Program-made: the position numbers and the translations under genes
DNA from: an uncultured Oscillospiraceae bacterium
GTDB taxonomy: Bacteria; Bacillota; Clostridia; Oscillospirales; Acutalibacteraceae
Length of the DNA stretch: 36,135 nt
NCBI GenBank assembly: GCA_900539165.1
Contig: UQAZ01000018.1
Coordinates: 1-36,135, forward strand
Direction of reading: 5' to 3'
The notes under the pieces: model-generated
What the model saw: only the letters and a program-made list of their open reading frames with translations
The model's database searches: none
Told to the model about the DNA's origin: nothing
Part shown: piece by piece, positions 22,446 to 30,626 of the stretch
Numbering within the stretch: the first letter of the stretch is position 1
Layout: each line of letters opens with the position of its first letter

Positions 22446-22473
22446 TTGACTTTTCATCAGTCTTGAGTATAAT
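22446..22473 (+). promoter_or_regulatory. Promoter of the PerR-like/rubrerythrin pair
   Basis: TTGACT (22446-22451), 16-nt spacer, TATAAT (22468-22473), immediately followed by the PerR/Fur box. Confidence 0.8.
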
Positions 22474-22477
22474 TAAA

Positions 22478-22492
22478 TTGTAATCATTACAA
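22478..22492 (+). promoter_or_regulatory. PerR/Fur-family operator
   Basis: TTGTAATCATTACAA is a perfect 7-1-7 palindrome that differs from the PerR consensus TTATAATNATTATAA at only two symmetric positions. It lies between the -10 and the start codon of the Fur-family gene, indicating autorepression. Confidence 0.8.
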
Positions 22493-22508
22493 TCTGGGTG
22501 GTGAGAAA

Positions 22509-22910
22509 ATGACAGAGCAAGAAATACAAAAGCTGTTTCAAAAAAGAAAATTCAGAGCAACGCCTCAACGAATCAGCATATATAAGTATTTATGCGAGCA
22601 TCCGACACATCCCGATGCAGAATCTATATATAACGAGATGAAGGAACTGTTCCCCAACCTGTCGTTTACGACCGTATATAATGCATTACAGTCGCTTGAA
22701 AAAGAAGGATTTATAATCAGTATAAATATAGACAGCGACAGAGTTCATTACGACGCCGACACTAAACTGCACGGTCATTTCAAATGCGATTTGTGCGGTA
22801 AAATCTACGACTTCGGTATAGACGGTGTGCAATGCAACGGAATCGACGGTTTTGATGTAAGATATGCAGAAGTATATTACAGCGGCTTATGTGCCGATTG
22901 CAATAAATAA
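22509..22910 (+). CDS. Fur-family repressor, PerR-like
   Basis: A 133-aa metalloregulator. The N-terminal winged helix (KRKFRATPQRISIYKYL, TVYNALQSLEKEG recognition helix, with HPTHPDAESIY supplying regulatory-metal His) is followed by the dimerisation domain with HGHFKCDLCGKIYDF and a closing CADCNK; the two C-x2-C pairs make the structural Zn site of PerR/Fur. Family type is inferred from the PerR-like box in its own promoter and from the rubrerythrin gene 31 nt downstream. PerR senses peroxide through metal-catalysed His oxidation. Length is typical at about 140. Confidence 0.9.
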   Translation: MTEQEIQKLFQKRKFRATPQRISIYKYLCEHPTHPDAESIYNEMKELFPNLSFTTVYNALQSLEKEGFIISINIDSDRVHYDADTKLHGHFKCDLCGKIYDFGIDGVQCNGIDGFDVRYAEVYYSGLCADCNK

Positions 22911-22941
22911 AAAATAATGAATATTAAAGGAGATTATTAAA

Positions 22942-23481
22942 ATGGCTAAAAAGTATTATTGTCCGGTATGCGGATACGAAAGTGACGAACCAATCGAGAT
23001 TTGCCCAATCTGCGGCGCTAAAATGGAAGTTAGAAGCGACAATGCTTCCGACGAATGGGCAGCAGAGCATAAGGTTGGCATTATCGACGGCGTAAGCGAA
23101 GAAATCGTACAGGGTCTTCGTGACAACTTCAACGGCGAATGCTCAGAGGTAGGTATGTACCTCGCTATGGCAAGAGTGGCTCACAGAGAGGGCTATCCTG
23201 AAATCGGTCTTTATTGGGAAAAGGCAGCATACGAAGAGGCAGAGCATGCCGCTAAGTTTGCAGAAATGCTCGGTGAGGTTGTAACAAGCTCAACAAAGAA
23301 GAATCTTGAGATGAGAGTAGCAGCAGAAAAGGGTGCTACCGAGGGCAAGACACAGCTTGCAATCCTTGCAAAGAAGGCAAACCTTGACGCTATCCATGAC
23401 ACAGTTCACGAGATGGCAAGAGACGAGGCTCGCCACGGCAAGGCATTCGAGGGACTTCTCAAGAGATACTTCGGCGAATAA
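22942..23481 (+). CDS. Reverse rubrerythrin (N-terminal rubredoxin-like domain)
   Basis: A 179-aa peroxide/oxygen detoxification protein. The domain order is reversed relative to classic rubrerythrin: rubredoxin-type Fe(Cys)4 site first (C7, C10, C21, C24 in YYCPVCGYES and ICPICGAKM), then a four-helix ferritin-like diiron domain (about 45-179) with ligands in FNGECSEVGMYL, EEAEHAAKFAE and DEARHGKAFEG. Such reverse rubrerythrins in clostridia are induced by O2 and controlled by PerR; the adjacent PerR-like gene and box support that here. AAAGGAGA gives a strong ribosome site. Confidence 0.94.
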   Translation: MAKKYYCPVCGYESDEPIEICPICGAKMEVRSDNASDEWAAEHKVGIIDGVSEEIVQGLRDNFNGECSEVGMYLAMARVAHREGYPEIGLYWEKAAYEEAEHAAKFAEMLGEVVTSSTKKNLEMRVAAEKGATEGKTQLAILAKKANLDAIHDTVHEMARDEARHGKAFEGLLKRYFGE

Positions 23482-23492
23482 GAAACAACAAA

Positions 23493-23520
23493 AAAAGAGC
23501 GGTCACACGACCGTTCTTTT
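23493..23520. terminator. Terminator after rubrerythrin (bidirectional)
   Basis: Stem AAAAGAGCGGTC, loop ACAC, GACCGTTCTTTT with one mismatch; T-run on both strands. It also serves the convergent lipoprotein gene. Confidence 0.85.
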
Positions 23521-23528
23521 TTCATCTG

Positions 23529-24119
23529 TTAAAAATCAGTTGTATCGCTGTTGCTTTCATAACCTTTTTGGGTATAAGTCAACAAAATGGTAATATCTAA
23601 ATTTTCTCCGATCATACCAAGCATAATATCTGTGGTATCCGTTTCCCACTTTGCTCTGTACGCAATGCCGTCATACAGCAAATTTGTTGAATCATCAAAA
23701 GCTTCTGAATAACCGTCGAGTTCAATAATATCATCTTCAACCGCATCTCCGTACTTGTCATAAAGTTTCTGTGCAATTTGGTTATAAGCGGATATATAAT
23801 TTTCTGCTTTTCTCGTTCCGGTATAAACTTTACTTATATAATATTCGGCACTGCACAATTTTTCCTCGTCAAACCTATATATAATTGAGCAATTCATTTC
23901 ATTAATTCTACCTTTATACAACAGATAATCTCCGGAAAATCTGCGTGGTAAGCCCTTTTCGCTCTTTATTACCGCCCATTTTGAATCGCCCCAGTCGGTA
24001 TTTCTGAAAGTGTGTTCTACTCCTGCGGATTGCAATGTATCATCACCGCTCGACTTTGTGCACGAAGCAAGCGAAATTACTACAAGTACAGCTAAAACGA
24101 CAGATAAAATCTTTTTCAT
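23529..24119 (-). CDS. Hypothetical lipoprotein
   Basis: A 196-aa secreted lipoprotein with signal peptide about 1-19 and lipobox LASC (Cys 20). The mature part is acidic and mixed alpha/beta, with motifs FRNTDWGDSKWAVIKSE, a DYLLYKGRINEMNCSIIYRF pattern and AYNQIAQKLYDKYGD. The W-G-D-S-x-x-x-V-x-x-x-E opening resembles small extracytoplasmic domains that begin with a 'wGds..eV...E' motif in Firmicutes lipoproteins; I cannot assign a named family. It is monocistronic, driven by an exact-consensus promoter at 24168-24196. Confidence 0.8.
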   Translation of the reverse strand: MKKILSVVLAVLVVISLASCTKSSGDDTLQSAGVEHTFRNTDWGDSKWAVIKSEKGLPRRFSGDYLLYKGRINEMNCSIIYRFDEEKLCSAEYYISKVYTGTRKAENYISAYNQIAQKLYDKYGDAVEDDIIELDGYSEAFDDSTNLLYDGIAYRAKWETDTTDIMLGMIGENLDITILLTYTQKGYESNSDTTDF

Positions 24120-24167
24120 TTTTCTCCCCTTTTTCTAATTAAATAATGTTTGGTTTCCTTTAACGAC

Positions 24168-24196
24168 ATTATACAACATTATATAATTTATGTCAA
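24168..24196 (-). promoter_or_regulatory. Consensus promoter of the lipoprotein gene
   Basis: Minus strand TTGACA (24196-24191), 17-nt spacer, TATAAT (24173-24168), both exact consensus, about 50 nt before the ATG. Confidence 0.8.
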
Positions 24197-24214
24197 TAAC
24201 TCTATACAGCTAAT

Positions 24215-24228
24215 GATAATTAATTATC
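24215..24228. promoter_or_regulatory. Palindrome upstream of the XRE regulator gene
   Basis: GATAATTAATTATC is a perfect 14-bp palindrome located 13 bp upstream of a TATAAT (24242-24247), where the -35 of the XRE gene would be. A possible operator for the adjacent regulator. Confidence 0.4.
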
Positions 24229-24270
24229 GTCTATCGCATTATATAATTATCAGCAAGGAGGCTGTTATTT

Positions 24271-24555
24271 ATGATTTATGACAGAATTAAAACTCTGCGA
24301 GAAGACGCAGGCTACTCACAAGCCGAGCTGGCAAGAAAGCTTGATGTAACCCGTTCAAGCATTAATGCGTGGGAAATGGGACTCTCAACTCCCACAACCC
24401 CGTACATTGTCGAGCTTGCCAAGCTGTTTCATGTTTCAGCCGATTATTTGCTATGCTTAAAAAACGAAAAAAGTATAGTCTTAGACGGTTACAGCGAAGC
24501 GGAAATAAAGCTGATATATGACTTACTTAAATATTTTGATAAGCATAAAAACTAA
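24271..24555 (+). CDS. XRE-family helix-turn-helix regulator
   Basis: A 94-aa protein. The N-terminal Cro/CI-type HTH (residues about 3-60; IKTLREDAGYSQAELARKLD, SRSSINAWEMGLSTP-type recognition helix, LAKLFHVSADYLL) is followed by a short C-terminal helical tail (SEAEIKLIYDLLKYFDKH) that may dimerise. Such short regulators act as autorepressors or toxin-antitoxin/phage-type switches, but no toxin gene adjoins it. AAGGAGGCTG precedes the ATG. Its position between a lipoprotein and a fucosidase gives no clear target; the palindrome upstream suggests autoregulation. Confidence 0.88.
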   Translation: MIYDRIKTLREDAGYSQAELARKLDVTRSSINAWEMGLSTPTTPYIVELAKLFHVSADYLLCLKNEKSIVLDGYSEAEIKLIYDLLKYFDKHKN

Positions 24556-24587
24556 AAATAAAGGCTGAATAGACGCAGCTTTTATTT
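24555..24587 (+). terminator. Terminator after the XRE gene
   Basis: Stem AAAATAAA-G-GCTG with CAGC-TTTATTTT, 8-nt loop, T-rich 3' side; it overlaps the XRE stop codon region. Confidence 0.6.
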
Positions 24588-24591
24588 TATA

Positions 24592-24620
24592 TTGATTGTT
24601 AAAGGTATATTTGTTATAAT
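24592..24620 (+). promoter_or_regulatory. Promoter of the GH29 gene
   Basis: TTGATT (24592-24597), 17-nt spacer, TATAAT (24615-24620), 29 nt before the start codon. Confidence 0.75.
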
Positions 24621-24649
24621 CAAGACAGTACATTAAGCGAGGTAGCAGA

Positions 24650-26173
24650 ATGAAAAATAAAAAAATAAAGATAAGCAAGAAAACCGTTAAAAAAATATTG
24701 CTTGCACTCGTATGTATAGTTTTGGTTGCCGCCGTGGCAGTTTCATCAACGCTGTACTTCGGAGGAAAGTTCGACGGTTCAAGAGGATTCGATATGAAAA
24801 ACAACGGATACGCTCTTGACAGCGAGGAAGTCAGCAGATTAACCGCAGTAAAGCCGAGCAAAAAACAGCTTGCTTACAGCGAACTCGAATACTATAATTT
24901 CATACATTACGGAATGAACACATTTACAGGAAACGAATGGGGCGACGGAACAGACGACCCGTCAGTGTTCAATCCCGAGGTTGTTGACACGGACCAATGG
25001 ATAAGCACTCTCAAAGACAGCGGAAGCAAGGGCGTAATTTTCACTGCAAAGCACCACGACGGTTTTTGTCTTTTCCAAACGAAATACACCGATTATTCTA
25101 TCAAAAACAGTCCTTATATGGACGGCAAGGGCGACATTGTAAAGCAGGTTGCAGACAGCTGTAAAAAATACGGACTTAAATTCGGAATATATCTTTCCCC
25201 GTGGGACAGAAACAACGAAGCTTACGGCACAGAGGCATACAACGAATACTTTATGAATCAGCTTACAGAGCTTTGCACAAATTACGGTGACATATTCTGT
25301 TTTTGGTTTGACGGAAAAAAGGGTGACGATGTTCCAGATTTTGATTACGATTTCACCGGATATTACGATGTTATACGCAAATATCAACCAAACGCAGTTA
25401 TTGCCTGCTGCGGCAATGATGTAAGATGGATTGGCAACGAGGAGGGACAAGCACGAGAAAATGAATGGAGCGTTGTCGCAAAAGGAAGCGAATCGGTTGA
25501 TTCAACGCAAATGCCTGAGGTTGATAACACGGGCGACGACTTAGGCTCACGAGAGTTTGTAAAGAATTACAAAAATTTAGTATGGTATCCTGCCGAGGCG
25601 GATGTAAGCATATTTAAGGAAAATTGGTTTTACAATAAAAAAGCAAAGCTTAGAAGTACAAAGGAGCTTACCGAGATTTACTTCAACACGGTTGGCTCAA
25701 ATGCATCGCTTTTATTAAATGTTCCTCCGTCAAAGAACGGCATTATAGAGGAAAAAGAGGTAAAGGCTCTGCAAGATTTCAAGAGCGAAATTGACAAACG
25801 CTTTGAAAATGAAATAGAGTACACGGCATACAACCAAAACGACCAAAAAATGATTGACAACTTGGTAAACGCACAAGAGGGTGTAATGCTTACTCAGCTC
25901 GACTCAAACATAACATTCAGATTTGATTCAAAGCAAAAGGTAAGAACTATCGTTTTGCAGGAGGACATCAGCGAATCTCAAAGGGTTGAGGGCTTTGAAA
26001 TATACGCAAAGGTTCCGGGCGGATACAAAAAGATTTACACCGGTACCACAATCGGAAGCAAGAAAATAGTTCGTTTAAGCGGAATTCATGTAAGAAATAC
26101 AGACGAAATTAAAATCATTTTCACACAAAGCCGAAGCAATCCGATTATAAAGAACATACAATTTTACGCATAA
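24650..26173 (+). CDS. Membrane-anchored alpha-L-fucosidase (GH29)
   Basis: A 507-aa enzyme releasing alpha-linked fucose from host or plant glycans. A basic N-terminus and one TM segment (about 15-38) with no clear cleavage site suggest a signal anchor holding it on the outer face. The GH29 barrel (about 60-370) shows LEYYNFIHYGMNTFTGNEWG, FTAKHHDGFCLFQTKYTDYS, GLKFGIYLSPWDRN and the nucleophile Asp in FCFWFDGKKG. The C-terminal ~120 residues (TFRFDSKQKVRTIVLQEDI to IKNIQFYA) look like a discoidin/F5-8-type carbohydrate-binding domain. It is monocistronic. Whether it is a 1,2- or 1,3/4-specific fucosidase cannot be told from sequence alone. Confidence 0.92.
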   Translation: MKNKKIKISKKTVKKILLALVCIVLVAAVAVSSTLYFGGKFDGSRGFDMKNNGYALDSEEVSRLTAVKPSKKQLAYSELEYYNFIHYGMNTFTGNEWGDGTDDPSVFNPEVVDTDQWISTLKDSGSKGVIFTAKHHDGFCLFQTKYTDYSIKNSPYMDGKGDIVKQVADSCKKYGLKFGIYLSPWDRNNEAYGTEAYNEYFMNQLTELCTNYGDIFCFWFDGKKGDDVPDFDYDFTGYYDVIRKYQPNAVIACCGNDVRWIGNEEGQARENEWSVVAKGSESVDSTQMPEVDNTGDDLGSREFVKNYKNLVWYPAEADVSIFKENWFYNKKAKLRSTKELTEIYFNTVGSNASLLLNVPPSKNGIIEEKEVKALQDFKSEIDKRFENEIEYTAYNQNDQKMIDNLVNAQEGVMLTQLDSNITFRFDSKQKVRTIVLQEDISESQRVEGFEIYAKVPGGYKKIYTGTTIGSKKIVRLSGIHVRNTDEIKIIFTQSRSNPIIKNIQFYA

Positions 26174-26178
26174 AATAG

Positions 26179-26210
26179 AAAAGTCTTTCTTGATTAAAAG
26201 AAAGACTTTT
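26179..26210. terminator. Bidirectional terminator, GH29 and Mbeg1-like genes
   Basis: Perfect 13-bp stem AAAAGTCTTTCTT/AAGAAAGACTTTT with a 6-nt loop, T-run on both sides. Confidence 0.85.
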
Positions 26211-27358
26211 TATTCTTCCCGTTCCTTAGAGGCGGGTTTTATTTTTTCTATGTATGATTTTGCAAAAGAAGTAAAATACTCCTTAGTGAAGTCGGCAATA
26301 ATCTTTTTAATGATATTCTTAAACCGTTCTTTTTTATCCTCATCGGCAGTTACGAAGGTATCAATAAGCCCCGAAACCTTACGAATATCCATTGCCTTAA
26401 AATCATAAAAGCTGTTAATATCCATTTTCTCGAAGATATATTCAAGAGTGTCATAAAACATCTCCAAATCATCCTCGCCGATATATTCAATCAAATCATT
26501 AACATAATCCGAAATGAAATCGCTCGAATAATCGAATTTATCCGCCGTGGCAAATTCGCCGTTTTCAATAACCCACGAAGAAACCTGATGTTCTTTCAAG
26601 CCGTTATTGATGCTCTGAACAATCGTGGGTTTAACGCTATGTTTGAGCATTCTCCCGACAATACTTCCCTGCGGAACAAAGCAATTAATTCTGCTTTCAA
26701 TTTCCTTATAATCATATCGTTCAAAAAACCAATCGGGAAAGCCGGGTGCGTCAAATTCATAAACGCTGACAATCTGTTTTTTAAGTGAATTAGAACAATT
26801 TACGCAGGCAAACACGGCAAGGTTTCCACCCTTTGAATGACCGCAGGCATAAACATTTTTATCAAAGAGCATAGCGCTCTCCTGAAAATAATGCAGTGCT
26901 TCTATTTGGGCAGGAACAGGAAACATATAGCTGAGCATAGCCGATTCCTTTACGCCCGTAAGAGTGGCGTCCGTCCCCCTAAAAGCAACCAAAACATTAC
27001 CCGAAAAAACGAAGCAAACTCCCGAAAACTGCTTATCAATCTCACCGTTTATATAATTTACATATCTGCAAATCTTAACAAAACCAAAGCGATTCGTCTT
27101 AGCACAAAGGCTTAAAATACGCAGCGCCTTAGCGCTGATTCCTATAAGCCTTTCGTTTTCCTCGTCACTATGGCGAGAATAGTATTTAACCGACGCATCG
27201 GACAAAAACACTCCGTCCTCGTCCTGTGCAATATCGCTAAAATCAATATATGAAAGCTGACTGAATATAAGAGCGTCAATCTCGCAAAGCGGTTTTTCGT
27301 CAAAGCTCAGCTCTCCGTAGCTTTCAATATAATCTGTAATGCCCTGCATATCCTGCAT
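26210..27358 (-). CDS. Mbeg1-like (DUF2974) alpha/beta-hydrolase
   Basis: A 382-aa protein with a lipase-type nucleophile elbow ACGHSKGGNLAVFA, so Ser is the likely nucleophile. The N-terminal ITDYIESYGELSFDEKPLCE and DALIFSQLSYIDFS match the DUF2974/Mbeg1-like opening. FVFSGNVLVAFRGTDATLTG is the beta-strand typical of these serine hydrolases, and YEFDAPGFPDWF supplies a further conserved core. No TM or signal peptide is seen. Biological substrate unknown. It is the last gene of the six-gene 30.8-26.2 kb operon (16-nt gap); its C-terminus overlaps the shared terminator by 1 nt. Confidence 0.85.
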   Translation of the reverse strand: MQDMQGITDYIESYGELSFDEKPLCEIDALIFSQLSYIDFSDIAQDEDGVFLSDASVKYYSRHSDEENERLIGISAKALRILSLCAKTNRFGFVKICRYVNYINGEIDKQFSGVCFVFSGNVLVAFRGTDATLTGVKESAMLSYMFPVPAQIEALHYFQESAMLFDKNVYACGHSKGGNLAVFACVNCSNSLKKQIVSVYEFDAPGFPDWFFERYDYKEIESRINCFVPQGSIVGRMLKHSVKPTIVQSINNGLKEHQVSSWVIENGEFATADKFDYSSDFISDYVNDLIEYIGEDDLEMFYDTLEYIFEKMDINSFYDFKAMDIRKVSGLIDTFVTADEDKKERFKNIIKKIIADFTKEYFTSFAKSYIEKIKPASKEREE

Positions 27359-27374
27359 AACATCAACCCCGCAG

Positions 27375-28232
27375 CTATAATTTATCTATAATTTTTGAAA
27401 ATCTTGTATTTTTACGATTTTCCTCAATCTTTGCCACCCTGTCGGAAGCAACAAGCAACGCAACACCGACTGCAAGCAATAAAATTCCGCCCCCGAGCAA
27501 AAATGCAAGCTGAGTCTTTTGCATATTAAGGAACACACCGTAATATATACCGAGCGACTTATGCTCTCTAAAAATCGCAGACAGTACAAAGGTTACCACG
27601 GTAGATATTCCTGCTCCGGTAACGGCATAGGCTGTGTAAAGCAGTCTTGCCGCTTTTTTCTTATACATAAGGCAAATCGCACCGATACCGACAGCCGTAA
27701 ACACGGCGAAAAACGACATTGCCTTTGCCGAAAGCTCTCTGGATTTTGCAACATAGTTTTTGACAAATTCGAGGTTATGAACACCGACGGTATCACTGTA
27801 AATATCAGACGCTCTGCTTGCGGCATTTCTTACGCTTGCTTCGTCATACTTAATCCCGTTAGCATCAAGATATTCCTTACAGTTTTCAAAGAAATACTGC
27901 TCTCTCGCATCGCTTTTCAACTCAGCGTCATTCTCGTCAAAAAGATATTCGGCGGCTTGAGCAAGAGACGAAAGCGTGCTGTTTTTATTCATAATATTTG
28001 TAAATGCGTCTTTTGGAAGCCCTGTTTGATGTGCAAGCACGGAATACTTTGCATCAAGCTGTTTTTCGCACTCATCGGCAAGGCTTTGAACCGCAATAGA
28101 ATTAACATACAATTTTTTATTTCCGACAACCGTAGTGCCTATACAAAAAATAACGGTTGCTTCAAGTGAAAATATAACAAGAGCCGTAAGCAATGCGGTG
28201 ATTATTTTTCTTGTACTTCTAAGTCCCATCAC
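27375..28232 (-). CDS. Uncharacterised four-TM membrane protein (paralogue of 29655-30626)
   Basis: A 285-aa protein with TM1 about 10-32, an extracytoplasmic region 33-168, then TM2 169-189, TM3 197-221 and TM4 241-262, ending in a short basic tail. It shares topology and spaced motifs with the protein at 29655-30626: VGNKKLY after TM1, LAHQTGLPKDAF, a NGIKYDEASV helix and a GVHNLEF segment just before TM2 (versus VGNTSFY, IAEKTGIEEKAF, NGMELDENAL, GIQNNREF). It overlaps the upstream gene by 4 nt. I do not recognise the family. The membrane-proximal helical ectodomain could be a sensor or assembly module. Confidence 0.8.
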   Translation of the reverse strand: MMGLRSTRKIITALLTALVIFSLEATVIFCIGTTVVGNKKLYVNSIAVQSLADECEKQLDAKYSVLAHQTGLPKDAFTNIMNKNSTLSSLAQAAEYLFDENDAELKSDAREQYFFENCKEYLDANGIKYDEASVRNAASRASDIYSDTVGVHNLEFVKNYVAKSRELSAKAMSFFAVFTAVGIGAICLMYKKKAARLLYTAYAVTGAGISTVVTFVLSAIFREHKSLGIYYGVFLNMQKTQLAFLLGGGILLLAVGVALLVASDRVAKIEENRKNTRFSKIIDKL

Positions 28233-28756
28233 TTCGCCTCCCCAAAGGCAAGCGCCTCATATTCATTTTTAAGTCCACAGCCGTCCGTTTTTTGATAATA
28301 AATAATAATTCCGTCAGAAATAGGCGGCTGAGCAAGGAATATTTCATTCTCGCTGTCACACACAAACGATGACACATATACATAATGATATTCGTCAGAG
28401 CCGTGAATTATTACGGGATTTGCGTTTTTCACTCCCTCAATATCCTTTTCAAGCACGCAATAATACCCTATCCCACACTTGTCGGGCAAAGAGCCATGCT
28501 TTAACGATGCAGACGAAATCATATGGCTGTAATCGCAGTTCTGCCTTATGTTAAGCGAAGTGTCGGCAAATTTAAGCTTTGCATATATTTCGTTATTCGG
28601 TGCTTTATCATCGGAATCAAAGTACGCAATACTGTCAACGCTTTCCCTGTCGAAATTAACAAACGACGGCGAAATAAAGAAAAAGAAAGCCACGCCAAAG
28701 ACCGCACCAAGTGCTAAAGGTAAAATCAAACCTTTAATTAATGTGCCTTTCTTCAT
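28229..28756 (-). CDS. Uncharacterised membrane-anchored protein
   Basis: A 175-aa protein with a single N-terminal TM (about 9-30) and an extracytoplasmic domain of ~140 residues rich in beta-strand patterns (EIYAKLKFADTSLNI, GIGYYCVLEKDIEG, ANPVIIHGSDEYHYVYVSSF). Four Cys in the ectodomain could form disulfides. No catalytic motif is recognised; the N-P-V-I-I-H-G-S stretch is faintly reminiscent of sortase folds but the catalytic Cys/Arg pattern is not seen. Overlaps the next gene by 4 nt (ATGA), so the two are co-translated. Confidence 0.75.
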   Translation of the reverse strand: MKKGTLIKGLILPLALGAVFGVAFFFFISPSFVNFDRESVDSIAYFDSDDKAPNNEIYAKLKFADTSLNIRQNCDYSHMISSASLKHGSLPDKCGIGYYCVLEKDIEGVKNANPVIIHGSDEYHYVYVSSFVCDSENEIFLAQPPISDGIIIYYQKTDGCGLKNEYEALAFGEAK

Positions 28757-28793
28757 CGTTGCTTTCTCCCAATTTTTTTATTTATCTGTCGGC

Positions 28794-29636
28794 TCACTGT
28801 CCCTGACCGAGCTGATTTGCTATTGAAAAGTTCTTCCTCTTCTTAGGCTTATAAGCCGGAGGATTGTTAAGCTTCTTAGTAAAGCGGTTCTTTTTCGCCG
28901 TAAGCTTATTCACCTCGTGTACTGCACCTGCCATATACTCTGTCATATATTCATCGGCAACAGCCATCATTTGCTTATCGTTTTTCATTTCGCCCAAAAT
29001 TGTAACTGCGATAACATCCTGCACCTCGTTAGTGCCGTCCTCATAAATCTCGCCGAGCATCTTAAACAGCTTTTTCTGCTCTGCCTTTGTTCCGTTTTTA
29101 ATAACATCAAGCACCTTGGCTGTGCCGTAATTCATAAAGAAATCCTCAGGCAAAAACTCACCGTATGCCGCAATATTGGCCCTAATCTGCTCCTTAAACT
29201 CAGGATAAAGAGTACCGAAACGGTTAGCCAAGCTGTCGATGTCATAGCTGATAATACCGTTCTTTGCCTTTGTCCTTGAAACAGCCTTAGGCATCTTAAC
29301 CTTATCAAGATTAACCTGCTTCTTTGACTTAAAAAGTCTTTCAAGCTCGTCAACAATTTCATTAGTTGCGGACTTAATATCTCTTGCGTCAATCACCGAC
29401 AAATCAAAAAGGCTCTTCGACACAGTATTAAACTCCGTATCCTTGCCGTTATCCTCGTATGCGACTTCAAGCTGAAGTATGTTTGAAGTGCTGTCATGCG
29501 ACAATCTATACAAACCCTTATCTCCGCCAAAGGTAACGGCTTTATCATCCTCGCCGGTCTTTTTGAAACCAAGCTCACCGTTAAACGATTCAAGTCCCTT
29601 TGCTATTTCTCTGTAAACCTCGGTAAGTTCTGTCAT
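28794..29636 (-). CDS. Uncharacterised soluble protein
   Basis: A 280-aa protein with no TM. The first ~110 residues are mixed alpha/beta (ELGFKKTGEDDKAVTFGGDK, LQLEVAYEDNGKD). The middle (about 130-230) is helical, with YPEFKEQIRANIAAYGEF and LPEDFFMNYGTAKVLDVIKN, and a HEAT-like feel. The tail is very basic (KKNRFTKKLNNPPAYKPKKRK) and ends in NQLGQGQ. The basic tail could contact membrane lipids or nucleic acid. Family not recognised. It lies inside the membrane-protein operon between the two paralogous TM proteins, so it is likely their cytoplasmic partner (inference). Confidence 0.8.
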   Translation of the reverse strand: MTELTEVYREIAKGLESFNGELGFKKTGEDDKAVTFGGDKGLYRLSHDSTSNILQLEVAYEDNGKDTEFNTVSKSLFDLSVIDARDIKSATNEIVDELERLFKSKKQVNLDKVKMPKAVSRTKAKNGIISYDIDSLANRFGTLYPEFKEQIRANIAAYGEFLPEDFFMNYGTAKVLDVIKNGTKAEQKKLFKMLGEIYEDGTNEVQDVIAVTILGEMKNDKQMMAVADEYMTEYMAGAVHEVNKLTAKKNRFTKKLNNPPAYKPKKRKNFSIANQLGQGQ

Positions 29637-29654
29637 TATATATCTCCTGTTCTG

Positions 29655-30626
29655 TTAGTCCTTATTTTTATCGTCCTTGATATTACCCTGAGCAATATCG
29701 CCTATCGTCACATCGCCATAAGCCGACGCAACATATATTTCGTGGTTAATTTCCTGCTCCTGTTTAATTCTGGCAGCCTTGTGACTGTAATATTGACTGA
29801 CATAAGCCATCATAGACACACCTGCAATTATAAACGCAATTCCAAAGCACGCCTCAACAAAAAAGTACGCATTAAAGCCGTGCGACAAAGCATAGTTCAA
29901 AGCTTCATTATTCGTCAGATACAACTTATTGCAATAGCCTGTAAGCATATTTATCAAAAACAAAAGCACAAGCGTAAATCCTGTCGAAAGAAGCGAGCAG
30001 GCATAGTGGCTGAAAACCTTTGTTCTGCCGGCAGAATAGGTGAACACCTTAAAGCCGAGCGCCAGCACAAAAATGAGCGATGCGGCGGCAAGAATAATGG
30101 AAGTTCGGCTCAAAAAAAGCGAGAAGCGGTAAAACTCTCTGTTATTTTGTATGCCCATAATCTTGTTAAACGCCTTGCACGCAAGAGGAACAGCCTCCTC
30201 AAGTGCATTTTCGTCAAGCTCCATTCCGTTATAGCGATAAAACTCGCCTATTCCGTAGCGATAACAAATCTCAATATTTGCGCTGTCCGAATAATTATAA
30301 TCCGTTCCGCTGAACGCAGACCTGACAATATCCTTTTGCACCGAGCTGATTTTACTCGGGCCGACAGCAAACTCAAAAGCCTTTTCCTCTATTCCCGTTT
30401 TTTCGGCAATAGGCAGAATTTCCTCCTGCAACGAAGCTTTAAGCTGCAAGGTAATTTCTTCGTCATTTAGAAAATGCGAATAAAAGCTTGTATTACCGAC
30501 AGTTGCCGACACAGCCGCAGTCAAAACAAAGCAAAGCAGCGCGACAGCAAGCAAAAGGTCATATATAATCCCCTTAGTCCTTTGTAATGCGTGCATACTC
30601 ATTTTCATCAAACTCCGTTTTTTCAA
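29655..30626 (-). CDS. Uncharacterised four-TM membrane protein (paralogue of 27375-28232)
   Basis: A protein of up to 323 aa: TM1 about 22-42, ectodomain 43-172, TM2 173-193, TM3 207-230, TM4 255-276, then a ~45-residue cytoplasmic tail (EQEINHEIYVASAYGDVTIG...). Motifs are collinear with the 27375-28232 product. The true start may be Met 7 or Met 9 (30608 or 30602), which follow a GGAG; the first ATG has no ribosome site and lies within the upstream gene. Each option overlaps the upstream reading frame. Family not recognised. Confidence 0.8.
   Translation of the reverse strand: MKKRSLMKMSMHALQRTKGIIYDLLLAVALLCFVLTAAVSATVGNTSFYSHFLNDEEITLQLKASLQEEILPIAEKTGIEEKAFEFAVGPSKISSVQKDIVRSAFSGTDYNYSDSANIEICYRYGIGEFYRYNGMELDENALEEAVPLACKAFNKIMGIQNNREFYRFSLFLSRTSIILAAASLIFVLALGFKVFTYSAGRTKVFSHYACSLLSTGFTLVLLFLINMLTGYCNKLYLTNNEALNYALSHGFNAYFFVEACFGIAFIIAGVSMMAYVSQYYSHKAARIKQEQEINHEIYVASAYGDVTIGDIAQGNIKDDKNKD

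Noticed and set aside
29496..30470. Plus-strand frame of 324 codons antisense to the membrane operon
   Set aside because: Antisense to two genes with TM topology and ribosome sites; the product is rich in Arg/Lys/Ile with no domain.
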